Position numbers and translations under genes: made by a program. Shown in pieces: positions 9,732 through 20,727 of a stretch of 64,000 nt of DNA (positions within the stretch are counted from its first letter, which is position 1; the number at the start of each line of letters is the position of its first letter). The notes beneath the pieces are model-generated. The model ran no database searches, was not told the origin of the DNA, and saw only the letters and a program-made list of their open reading frames with translations. Source of the stretch: Fremontodendron californicum (taxonomy: Eukaryota > Streptophyta > Magnoliopsida > Malvales > Malvaceae); assembly GCA_030761205.1 (NCBI GenBank), contig JAULJL010000011.1, positions 15,490,501-15,554,500 on the forward strand. Direction: 5' to 3'.

Positions 9732-12700
9732 AGGTGAACATTCATTTACTAGATGCTATCAAGCAAGTGCCAAGATATGCCAAGTTCCTAAAAGAGTTGT
9801 GCACATCTAAACGGAAGTTGAAAAGGAATAAAAAGGTAAGTGTGGGGGAGAATGTGTCAGCTGTTCTTCAAAAGAAACTCCCATCTAAATGCAAGGATCA
9901 AGATATGTTTACTATTCCTTGTAAGATAGGCAACACCAGGTTTGAGCGTGCTATGCAAGATCTAGGGGCATCTATTAATGTCATGCCATATTCAATTTAT
10001 GCTTCATTGAATCTAGGACTATTAGAGGAAATCGGTATTATAATACAATTTGCTAACCGTTCCAACACTTACCAAAGAGGAGTTGTAGAAGTCGTTCTTG
10101 TACAGGTTAATGATTTGGTTTTTTTCGCTGACTTTTATGTTATTGAGATGGAAGGTGAGATGCCTTCTAATCCCACACCTATTCTATTAGGGAGACCATT
10201 CTTGAAAACAGCAAGAACTAAAATAGATGTACATAATGGCACTTTAACTATGGAATTTGATGGTGAAATAATTCGCTTTAACATTTTTGAGGCCATGAGA
10301 TATCCTAGTGATGTGCATTCTGTTTTTAATATTGATATCATTGACTCACTAGTGCAGCAAGCCTATGAGCTAGATGGTGAAGATAGTTTGGAGATAGTCC
10401 TTAGCAAACATCTCAGAATGGGAAATGCTAAAGGGGAACTAGCCTTGAGTGACCATATAGAAGGGGCACTAGAATCTTTACACTCGCTGCCACCTAAAGA
10501 TGCAAGGTTTGATGTTTCATTTATTGATTTGCCTTTATCTAAAGAGAAACTTCTACCTTCCATTTTGCAGGCACCAACTTTAGAGTTGAAACCACTATCG
10601 GACCACTTGAAATATGTGTTCATTGGTGAAAATGACACACTATCGGTCATCATTGCCAAAGAGCTCATATCTTTGCAAGAAAAATGACTTATCTGGGTGC
10701 TTAGAGAGCATAAAACAATAATTGGTTGGTCAATTGCCGATATCAAGGGAATAAGCCCATCCATGTGCACGCACAGGATTTTGTTAGAGGAAGGGTCAAA
10801 ACCACCAAGAGAGGCACAAAGAAGATTGAACCCTCCTATGATGGAGGTTGTGAAAAAAGAGATACTAAAGCTCCTAGATGTTGGAGTGATCTATCCTATC
10901 TCGGATAGCAAATGGGTGAGCCCGATCCAAGTGGTTCCAAAGAAATCAGGTGTAACGGTGGTAACAAATAATGAGAATAAACTTGTTTCTACTAGGATTC
11001 AAATAGGGTGGCGAGTTTGTAATGATTATCGAAAACTTAATTCCACAACTCGCAAAGACCACTTTCCTTTACCTTTTATTGATCAAATGCTTGAAAGGTT
11101 AGCTGGCCATTCTCATTATTGTTTTCTTGATGGTTTTTTAGGTTATAATCAGATTGCCATTGCTCCAGAGGACCAAGAGAAAACAACATTCACATGTCCA
11201 TTTGGCACTTTTGCATATCGGCGTATGCCATTTCGTCTTTGTAATGCACTAGCAACATTCCAAAGGTGTATGGTTAGCATATTTTCAGATTATGTAGAGA
11301 ACATCAAAGAAGTGTTTATGGATGATTTTAGTGTCTATGGTGATTCTTTTGATAGATGTCTAGAGAACCTTACACTTGTAATTGAAAGATGCATGAAAAC
11401 TAACCTTGTTTTAAATTGGGAAAAATGTCACTTTTTGGTAGAATAAGGAATAGTTTTAGGCCATGTTATTTCTTTTAGAGGGATAGAGGTTGATAAATCT
11501 AAAATAGATATTATGCATTCCTTACCACCTCTCACAAATGTGAGAGAGGTTCGTTCTTTTCTTGGACATGCAGGTTTCTATAGGAGATTTATCAAAGACT
11601 TTTCAAAGATCACATTACCTCTTTGCAAGCTACTATAAAAAGATGTGGTTTTCCACTTTGATGATAAATGCAAATAGGCGTTTGAAACATTGAAGGGACT
11701 CTTAACATCAGCTCCTATCATGCAATCACCAGATTGGAATGTACCTTTTGAAATCATGTGTGATGCGAGTGACTATGCCGTTGGAGTTGTTTTGGGCCAA
11801 CGGGTTGGCAAAGCCCCACATGCCATTTATTATGCCTTCTGAACTCTTAATGATGCTCAATTAAACTATTCCACTACTGAAAAAGAACTTTTGGCTGTTA
11901 TATTTGCTTTAGAAAAATTTTGATCTTATTTAATTGGTACTAAAGTAATTGTATTTTTTGATCATGCAGCCCTTAGGTACTTACTCACTAAGAAGGAGGC
12001 CAAACCAAGGTTGATTAGATGGATACTTCTCTTACAAGAGTTTGATTTGGAGATAAAAGATAAGAGAGGTAGTGACAACCTGGTTCCAGACCTCTTAGCC
12101 GTTTAGTTCATAAAGAGGATGCACTACCCTTGAATGAGAACTTTTCGGATAAGCAACTTCTTTTTATAAGTACAACAACTCCTTGGTATGCCGATATTGT
12201 TAATTACTTAGTTACCAAGAAGTTGCCACAAGAGTTGACACAAGCTCAAAGAAATAAGATCAAGATTGATGCCAAATACTACATATGGGATGATCCTCAC
12301 CTTTGGAAGCATTGCTCCGATCAGATTATAAGAAGGTGTGTAATCGAATCTGAATTTCAATCTATTCTCACCTTTTGTCACTCTTATGCATGTGGAGGAC
12401 ACTTTGGATTCAAATGAACAGCCATGAAAGTTCTTGATTATGGATTTTATTGGCCTACTATGTTCAAAGATGCATACCTCTTTTGCAAGTCATGTGATCG
12501 TTGCCAAAGTACAGGTAACTTAGGTGCTAGAAATCAAATGCCTCAAACTGCAATACTTATTGTTGAAATTTTTGATGTATGGGGCATGGATTTCATGGGA
12601 CCTTTTCCTTCTTCTTTTGGTAATCTTTATATTTTACTTGCCGTTGATTATGTTTCAAAGTAGGTGGAAGCAAAATCCATTAGGACTAATGACTCTAAAG

Positions 12701-13472
12701 TTGTTTCAGATTTTGTCAAGACTAACATCTTTGCTAGGTTCGGAACACCAAAGGCCAGCGATAGAGGTACTCACTTTTGCAATAGGACTATGGAAGCACT
12801 TTTGAGGAAGTATAACATCACACACAAGGTCTCCACCTCATACCATCTTCAAACTAGTGGGCAAGCTAAAGTGTCAAACCGAGAAGTTAAGTTCATCCTT
12901 GAAAAGACAGTTAATCCAAATAGGAAGGATTGGAGTTCACGACTTGATGATGCACTTTGGGCTTATAGGACAGCATATAAGACACCCATTGGTATGTCTC
13001 CTTATCGACTTGTTTATGGTAAGCCTTGTCATTTTCCAGTTGAATTAGAACATATGGCATATTGGGCTATCAAACAATGCAACATGGAGATGGATGAGGC
13101 AGGTAAGCAAAGAAAACTAGACCTACAAGAATTAGAGGAGATAATGAATGATGCCTCTGAGAATTCTAGAATTTGCAAGGAAAAGACTAAGGCATTCCCT
13201 GACAAGATGATATCAAGAAAGGAATTTTTTGTTTGACAAAAAGTTCTTCTCTTCCATTCACGCCTTGAGTTATTTCCAAGTAAATTACGTTCTCGTTGGG
13301 TTGGACCTTTTGTTATTACTAATGTGTTTACTCATGGTGCAGTTGAAATCCAAAGCCCAAAAACAGATAAGGCATTCAAAGTGAATGGTCATCAATTAAA
13401 GCCTTACTATGCGAACTTTCCAATACAAGATGTGGAGGAGTTACCACTCTTTGAGCCAAATTATGTTGAATA
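9732..13472 (+). pseudogene. A pol remnant: protease, RT, RNase H, integrase (copy 1)
   Basis: Protease (9734-10687) keeps the active-site loop QDLGASINVMPYS. Reverse transcriptase (10697-11446) has VCNDYRKLN, the FMDD catalytic motif at 11315-11326 and ends HFLVE. The RNase H region (about 11700-12090) includes EIMCDASDYAVGVVLGQ and is cut by four stops. A 1-nt deletion near 12092 shifts the frame into integrase (12130-13472), which has the zinc-binding half (CHSYACGGHFG, CKSCDRC), WGMDFMGPF, ASDRGTHFCN and GQAKVSNRE. The catalytic Glu expected in the last motif is Lys. Copy 1 alone has a TGA at 13234-13236 in the C-terminal part. Most other stops look like CGA, CAA, CAG or TGG turned into stops. 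Confidence 0.87.
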
Positions 13473-15079
13473 ATAATGGCATGGGTCTAAGTCAGGCTGA
13501 GGACAATATACCAAGCACTTCTTGGGAGGCAATCCAAAAGGATAGAGAGCATCTATTATAATCAGATTTGCATATTCCTTACTCTCCATCATTTTATCTT
13601 TTATTTTTTTTATTTTCTTTTGTTTAGTAGTTCTTTTCTCTTACATATAATTCTTACATTGGGGGATAATAGCATTACATTGAGGACAATGTAAAAATAA
13701 AGTGTGGGGGGAAGAATTTAGGATTTTATTTAGAGTGTCTTGTTTTTTAGTCTTTTTATGTTGTTTTGAGTGTGTTTTAGTTACTTTCAATACTATGATG
13801 AGATATGAATTGCATAAGTCTAAAATTAATTTATTAGGGAGACGATTTTCATGAGAATTGAGCTTGATATCATTTTTTTATGAGCCAATGTTAAGATGAT
13901 ATGTTGATTGAGAAAGAAGCATGTTTAGACTTAAATCTGACTTGTATAATCATTCTTGTGAGTTTTTGAGCCTATATGATTGATGTATTATACATATCAA
14001 TCTAATTTCTTTCTTGAGTGCTCTTATGATTACAAGATTCTCTAGATCTTGCTTTAAACCTTGTTGAGACTATATTGATGCATGTGACAACATGAACATG
14101 ATAGAGGCATTAGGATTTTTAACTAAGGGCCAAACAGCCATCTCTTATTGATGTTCCAAGAGAACATCCCCCTTAGTGAACCAATTTGAGCCTACATTGA
14201 ATAAGCTATTTCTTTGGTAACCATAAATTGTGCCTAACCCAAATATACTTATTTATATCTTTACACTTGTTCTAAAGATGAATTAGCATATTTTGAGACA
14301 TATTTCAAAGACAAGGAAGATCTATTGAAAATTTGGGTTAGAAACAAGAAATAAGTGTGGGGAAAAAGAAAAGAAAAGTCAAGAGAAAAATAAAAAGAAA
14401 GGGAATATTGCCAAATACATTCCTAAGTGAAAAAAAAATATGAATCATCTATTGAACTTGTGGGAAAAGAAAAAGATGTTACAAAGTTGTTTAGAATGAA
14501 GAAAGCCCAACATGAATATTCGGCCTATGTGATTATGTACTTGTAAAGAGTTTTGAGAAGTTTTTTTGTATGAATCTTATTATGTCTCTAAACTCTATAA
14601 AATCTTTGGAACTTTTCTAATATCCTTTATCTTTTATTCTTTAGCCACATTATTACCCCTTGGCCCCATTATAACCTTGCATAAAGACCTCTTAATTCAT
14701 GAAGTTGCATGATCTAAGTAGTGGAGAATAGGTCAACAAGCAAGCATATGAAACTGTTTTCATGAGATTGATTGAGTGTAAACACTTCACCACTACTTTA
14801 AAGAGTGAAAATCATGAGGGTATCCCATGTGAGAAGTTGAGATTAAGTTTGAACATGCACTATTTTGATTGAGATATGTTATGTTAATTTTAGCTTAACT
14901 CAAACCATTTACTATCAAGCATGATTTTTTGTGAAACTCTTTAAGCCATTGATTAGTTTATAAGACTTATCCAATGATTGTCTCTAATTTGTATTGAAAG
15001 ATGATTAGATTAGGTTTTATTACTTTGTCTCTATATAATTTTGCTTGAGGACTAGCAAAATATTAAGTGTGGGGGAGTT
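13473..15079 (+). other. A 3' untranslated region with hairpin and polypurine tracts (copy 1)
   Basis: Non-coding. A perfect hairpin TTACATTG-AGGA-CAATGTAA (13675-13694) is followed by the G-rich tract AAGTGTGGGGGGAAG near 13699-13714. The functional polypurine tract AAGTGTGGGGGAGTT (15065-15079) directly abuts the 3' LTR. The same 3' region, with changes, forms 56448-57951 of element B, which links the two families. Confidence 0.75.
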
Positions 15080-16894
15080 TGATAAGTGCTTAATTTCATG
15101 CATTTTCCTATTGAATTTCCTTATACTTTGTGTTTTGATTCTTAATTTTCTTGATATTTTACTAGGTTTTTATGCTTTGTAGGTATTTTGGAAGAGATGA
15201 AGTCAAAACATGTCAATTAGGATGTTAAAGAGCTTAAAAATCACAATCACAAGATAGAAAAAGACTTGGGAGTCAAAAAGATCAAATTCTTGGTGCAAAG
15301 CAAGAAGACAGATTTGACCTCTGGATCTTGTTGCAAAGAAAACATGATGTTAGAATCTTTATTCGAAGAAACTTTCTTCTTGACTTTTGAATACCACTTG
15401 ATTACCTTCCAACGGTTGGTCATGGGCCTAAATCGGATAAGAAATGGTCATCCAAATTGGCATTGGAATATCTCTCTAAACAACCCCAGTGGCAGAAAAA
15501 ACCCTAGCCGCAAATCACTTTTTTTCTTAATACCCTAGCTGACATTTATGTTTATCCTTGTCAAAGAAGGATTAGTGGCTATCAACTTGTATTAATTGTA
15601 TTAATTGCAAGAATCTTTCCTTAAAGCTAATCCTAGTCAAAGTAGGAGAATTAAATTAGCCAAGACTTTCCTTCCTTACACTTACTTTGGCTGCAAGTTT
15701 GTAATCTCTCCTCATTAAAGAGTACTTTGACTAAGACTTTCCTACTTTTTTAAAACCTTGGCTGCCAAGTATTCCTTCTTTCCTTAAAACACAAAAGTCA
15801 GCCACCTTTCTTTAACTTTAGCCACAAGTCAACATTTATTGAAGGGAGAGAGCTGAAATTCACTTGTTTGATGCCCTAGCTATTGCCTATAAATAGAGAT
15901 CAAGGGGGCAAACGAAATTTACACTTCTCCAAGCATCAAAGTTCTGATTTCTTCTTTGTTTCTTTGTTTTGAGAGAGCAAGAGGCTGGATAATTAATATT
16001 CTTCTTCTTTTTCTTTCTTTCTTTTATTTTCCTCTTAGATTCTCTTTAATTTTATGTTTATGTTTACACTGCCTATGCTAGGCTAAACTTTTATTTGGTT
16101 AAAGGTGATTTCAAAGCCCTAGACATGTTATGTAATTAATTTTCAGAATCTATCTATCATTGTTTTCTATCAAAGTTGCTTATGTTCTTCCATTAAAATT
16201 GTTCATGATGATGTTTTGATTTGTTTAGGTGGCTAACTAGATAAATCTTGATAATTGTCTAATGCTAGTTTAGGAGTCCTGATCCGTATAATTATCTTGA
16301 TTTTCCTATTCATAAGTAGCAATTTAGGATTAATGATTATGGTCAAGTTTTCAATAATTGCAAAGTGGAACATAACCTAAGTTTAACAATCTGAGCTTAT
16401 GTGTTTGTTGCTTAGATCAACCTATCTTTCTCATCATAAAGATGTTATTAAATTGAACTTGGAGAGCTTATTCTAGGTTGTTTCATAGTTAGAGATTAAA
16501 TAAAGAGCTTGTTCTATTTAACAACGAACTAAGGAAAGATTGGGATAACAGAACTTGTTGTTATCTACGGTTGTTAACTTTGATAGTTAATTGATGTTGA
16601 TAGATATGAAATTGATTCTTAATGATGTCTAGTGGTGGAGAATGAAACCTTAACCATATTTCTCATATTTGATTCTTCTTAATTACTTGTTTTCTCATTC
16701 TTATTGTTAACTTTAGTTTAAATCTGATCTCAAAATCCCTTTTACTTTTGTTTACTTGTTTTTAAGTGATAAAATATTAACTTATAAACTAAAACCCAAT
16801 CCCTGAGGACTCGACCCTTGCTAATCACTATACTCTAGAACTGGTTCTTTTTTAAGTGCAAGGTTAAATAAGATACACTCTTTTGGGTGCATCA
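15080..16894 (+). repeat. A 3' LTR, full length (copy 1)
   Basis: TGATAAGTGC to GGGTGCATCA, about 1815 bp. A TATA box TATAAATA lies at 15888-15895, putting the start of R about 30 bp later. R/U5 (from about 15970) is closely related to element B's LTR, while U3 is not. The right border touches interior sequence of element C. Confidence 0.87.
15888..15895 (+). promoter_or_regulatory. TATA box of the A LTR promoter (copy 1)
   Basis: TATAAATA in the middle of the LTR, upstream of the pyrimidine-rich R/U5 that is conserved between A and B. The copy 2 equivalent is at about 41314-41321. Confidence 0.6.
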
Positions 16895-17400
16895 TTTTGT
16901 TTGGCGATCAACAATCACCCAAATGCTACCAGACTACGTTCTTGGCAATCCCGAAACGAAATCCATAGCAATATCTTCCCACTTCCATTAAGGAATAGGT
17001 AGGGGGTTCAACTTCCCTAAAGGTTTTTGATGCTCGGCTTGAATTTGTTGGCATACCGAACATATAGAAACTTACTCAGCTATGTCCCATTTTATACCTT
17101 GCCTCCAATAGTGTTCTCTTAAGGTTCGATAGATATTCACACTACCGGGATGTAATGCGTATGGTGCACTATGAGCTTCCTCCAAAATCATCTTCCGGAG
17201 TTCTTCATCCTGAGGCACACAAAGCCTATTTCTTATTATTAGTACATCATTATCCTTCATTTGAAAGTCAGTCCTCACACCATCCCTTACTTCCTGCTTT
17301 AACTTTACCAACATAGGGTCATTATTCTATGCTTCACGTATCCTATCAATATGAATCGGTTTAACCTTCAAGTGGCTACTAGGACATCATTCTCATCAAT
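16895..17400 (-). pseudogene. C integrase fragment (copy 1)
   Basis: The minus-strand frame 17314-17072 reads LRKMILEEAHSAPYALHPGS and YRTLREHYWRQGIKWDIAE, the H-H part of the integrase zinc finger, followed after a stop by CSVCQQ and by an IAMDFVSGLP segment that begins the catalytic core near 16970. The second Asp, the Glu and the C-terminal half are absent. A TAG at 17327-17329, unique to this copy (CAG in copy 2), stops the frame just upstream. Confidence 0.75.
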
Positions 17401-18660
17401 CATCAATGCCAACGGTAAAGACTTCAACTCATTTTGTAAAGGTTTTTGAATCGCTCGGATATGAGCAAGAGAACTAAAAGACTTTCGACTAAGAGCATCG
17501 ACCACTACATTGGCCTTCCTGGTTGGTAGTCAATCACACAGTCATAATCGTTTATCAATTCCAACCATCTCCTTTTCCTCAAATTCAGTTCCTTCTGATC
17601 CATCAGATATTTCAGTCTCTTATGATTAGTGTAGATTGTACATTTTTTTCCAAACAAATAATGCCTCCAAATTTTCAGTGCAAACACCACTGCCGCCAAC
17701 TCTAGATCACGAGTGGGATAGTTCTGCTCATGCTGTTTCAGTTGCCGAGAAGCATAAGCTATCATCACGTTCCCATGTTGCATCAAAACGCAACCCAAAC
17801 CTCGTCTCAAAGCATCACTGTATACCACAAAGCTTCCAGTCCCTGATAGTAGCGTAAGAACTGGTGCTATGGTCAATCTACACTTGAGCTTTTGGAAACC
17901 TTGCTCACATTCATCAGTCCACTCAAACTTAGCATGATCCCGTGTTAGCTTCGGCAGAGGGAAGGCAATCATGGAAAATCCTTCCACGAATCTTTGATAG
18001 TGTCCTGCCAATCCGAGAAAGCTTCTAACTTCTGTGACATTCGTGGGTCTTTCCCAAGCAACTACAGCTTCTATCTTTTTTAGATCCACAAAGATCCCTT
18101 CCTTAGATACCACGTGACCAAGGAATGCTACTTTGTCCAGCCATAATTCACACTTGGAAAATTTAGCATAAAGTTGTTTTTCACGCATAGTCTACAGCAC
18201 CGTTCTTAAATGGCTTACATAATCATCCTCATTTCTGGAATAAACTAGGATGTCATCGATGAACATAATGACAAACTTATCTGAGTACGGTCAAAACACC
18301 CTATTCATCAAATCCATAAAGACTGTAGGTGCGTTAGTTAACCCAAAAGGCATAACTAAGAATTCATAATGACCATATCGAGTTCTAAAAGCAGTCTTTG
18401 GAATATTAGATTCTTTGATCTTCAATTGATGATAACCCGACCTTAGGTCCATTTTGGAGAATACACTTGCACCTTGCAACTGATCAAACAAGTAATCAAT
18501 CCTTAGCAACGAATACTTGTTCTTAATGGTGTCCTTGTTCAGTTGCCGGTAGTTGATGCACAACCGTAAAGATCCATCCTTTTTCTTTACAAACAAAACT
18601 GGTGCTCCCCACGGTGAGGCACTAGGCTGAATGAAACCTCTTCAACTAGATCTTGCAACT
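17401..18660 (-). pseudogene. C reverse transcriptase and RNase H remnant (copy 1)
   Basis: The RT begins near 18620 (FVKKKDGSLRLCINYRQLNK), continues through DLRSGYHQLKI and MPFGLTNAPTVFMDLMN, and has its FIDDILVYS catalytic motif around 18235-18265. Stops at 18291 (CGA to TGA) and after LRTVL (CAG to TAG) break it. The frame 18188-17505 carries the RT connection and RNase H (FVVYSDALRRGLGCVLMQ; YPTRDLELAAVVFALKIWRH; YTNHKRLKYLMDQKELNLR). In this copy that frame is continuous; in copy 2 a TGG-to-TGA change splits it. Copy 1 has SLLRIDYLF where copy 2 keeps SLPRIDDLF. Confidence 0.83.
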
Positions 18661-19385
18661 GTACTTACAATTCCATTAGCTCCGAGGCTGCCATTCTATA
18701 GGGTGCCTGAGAAATAGGAGCACTATCAGGGATTAAGTCGATACTGAACTCCAATTCCCTGTCAGGAGGTAAACCGATCAAATCTTTAGGAAAGATCTCA
18801 GGAAACTCTTTGACCACAGGTATGGTTTCCAACTTTGCCTCATGTATGTCCTTGTTAATCACATAAGCAAGGTAAGTAGAATACCCTTTCTGCAAGCATC
18901 TATTGGCTGCCATCGTAGAGATAAGGCAAGAAGGTAAAACTTTTCTTTCTCCTTGAAAGGTGAACTCCAAGTCTCCCAACTTCTTAAAAGTCACAGTTTT
19001 GGGAACGCAATCTATCACTGCATTATGCTTAGACAACCAATCCATTTCCAGAATCACATCAAAATCATACATTCCTAATGGAAACAGATCAACTGGTAAT
19101 TCATGCTCCTGAACCATAACGATACAACCCGGATAAACCACATCAATCTTCAAAGTTTCACCCACTGGGGTACTAACAAACCATAGGAATGTCTAACCTC
19201 CTAGACTCTCTATCCAAATGCATGACATATGAATTAGCAATGAAAGAATAAGTTGCACCTGTATCTATTAATATTCTAGCATCTACCTTAGAAACTGAGA
19301 GAATACCTGTAACCACTTTAGGAGTAGCCAGAGCCTTCTGTTGGGTCATAGCATAAATTCTAGCTGCAGTTCGGTGCCTGCCAGG
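18661..19385 (-). pseudogene. C protease remnant (copy 1)
   Basis: The active-site motif LIDTGATYSF is intact, with DTG at 19257-19265. A 1-nt frameshift near 19180 separates it from the rest of the domain, read as 19165-18665: GETLKIDVVYPGC, FPLGMYDFDVILEMDWLSKH (family: DVILGMDWL), and the linker to RT (VVKEFPEIFPKDLIGLPPDRE). It would cleave the gag-pol polyprotein; not functional here. Confidence 0.78.
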
Positions 19386-20660
19386 CTATCCACTCTGTCG
19401 AGGACCAGTAGATGAACCAACTCGAGATTTTGCCCCATTTCTATCTCTAACTGCTGTTCGTTGAGGTTTTGCAGTAGGTTGGGTCCTTTCCCTTTGACCC
19501 ACTGATAACTGACTGATAGGTCCTTTGTTCCCCAGCTTGGGACAATCCCGTTTCATATGTCCCGGTTTTTTGCAGTGAAAACATACACCTTGTAGTCTCC
19601 AACATTCACCATGATGATTCTTCCCATAGCGGGGACACTGAGAATAAATCGAGGTCCGAGAACCTCTTGACCTCCTAGGCAACGATCTAGTCTACTGTTG
19701 AGGTCCGGTGGTAGGTCTACTAGAAGCACCACTAAAAGGTTTTCTATCCGATCCCCCTTGGAATCTTGAGGGTTTGTAACTACTGGTACTGCTCTCTAAA
19801 TAGCTTTTCTTAAGCCTCACGTCCTCACTGGAGGACTTTCCTTTTCTTTTTCTGAACTTCTCTTCTATGCCTTTCATTTCTTTCAGATTCTGTTCAGCTT
19901 TGATTTCCATGTTGACCCATTTATTAAAGTCATCTGTATCCAAGGTCGTCAGCCTATCCCGAATACTAACATGTAGCCCATCGTGAAATTTCTTGCATCT
20001 GTCAACATTGTTGGCTACTATCGATGGAGCAAATTCTGATAGCTCGCTGAATTTTTGCTCATACTCTGCTACTGACATACTACCCTGCTTTAGATTCATA
20101 AACTCAGTCCATTTCTTTTCTTGCAAAGATCGAGAATAGTATTTTACCTCAAACTCTCTTCGAAAGTCTGCCCAGGTTATGGAAGGATGTCCAACATACC
20201 TTTGCACTGTAGTTTTCCACCATGTGTGTGCATGATCTTCCAAGAATTGCACCGCACATGGTAACCTCATGGGCTCAGGAATCTGAAGAGTAATGAAAGT
20301 AGTCTCAATTTTCTGTAGCCATATCCAAGCTAAGTCTGATTCCAAAGATCCTATAAAAATCTTGCAACCCATTTTCTTCATGTCTTTACAGTAATCAACT
20401 ATCCCCTTTTCAACAGGCGCAGTCAAAGTGGGAATCACTCTTGCCAAGGTCGCAACTACCTCAGCTAAATTAAAGTTAGCTACTAGGGGTGCCGCTGGGG
20501 GTGCAGCAATAGAAGATGAACCAGCAGCTGAAGCTTGTGCTTTAACCTGCTCATCAACATTCTCATTTCTATTTCTATTCCTATCTTGGGGTAGGGGATT
20601 GATTCAGGGCCTTCCTCTTCGACGTATAGCATTGTGTCTGATTTCCTGCACAAGTGACAA
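19386..20660 (-). pseudogene. C gag remnant (copy 1)
   Basis: It starts at the ATG near 20660 (copy 2 equivalent 46087). A TGA at 20604-20606 (AGA in copy 2) interrupts the basic N-terminus, and a TAG near 19690 separates capsid from the zinc-knuckle part. The capsid domain reads QFLEDHAHTWWKTTVQRYVG, ITWADFRREFEVKYYSRSLQ and MSVAEYEQKFSELSEFAPS. A CCHC knuckle CFHCKKPGHMKRDC lies around 19550-19590 after a degenerate first knuckle. Typical Tekay/Del gag layout. Confidence 0.83.
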
Positions 20661-20712
20661 TCTTTTAATACTTCAACAAACAATTCCTAAGTCTACAGGA
20701 CCTATATCCTAT

Positions 20713-20724
20713 GCTCTGATACAA
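20713..20724 (-). other. C primer-binding site, initiator tRNA-Met type (copy 1)
   Basis: The minus strand reads TTGTATCAGAGC against the consensus TGGTATCAGAGC, a few bases from the LTR end. This primer is usual for chromoviruses. Confidence 0.75.
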
Positions 20725-20727
20725 AGT

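Larger units (their letters stand above)
7834..16894 (+). mobile_element. Element A: Athila-like Ty3/gypsy retrotransposon, decayed (copy 1)
   Basis: Order on the plus strand: 190-bp 5' LTR end (7834-8023), tRNA-Asp primer site (8030-8047), gag, protease, reverse transcriptase, RNase H, integrase, long 3' untranslated region, polypurine tract, 3' LTR (15080-16894). The protease-RT-RNaseH-integrase order is that of Ty3/gypsy, and primer and protein type point to Athila. No env-like ORF is seen after integrase. It lies inside element C; a deletion removed most of its 5' LTR together with flanking C sequence, so no target duplication survives. Confidence 0.85.

Noticed and set aside
10363..10770. 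Minus-strand 135-aa open frame inside A pol (also 35787-36194)
   Set aside because: Shadow of the protease-RT linker on the plus strand.
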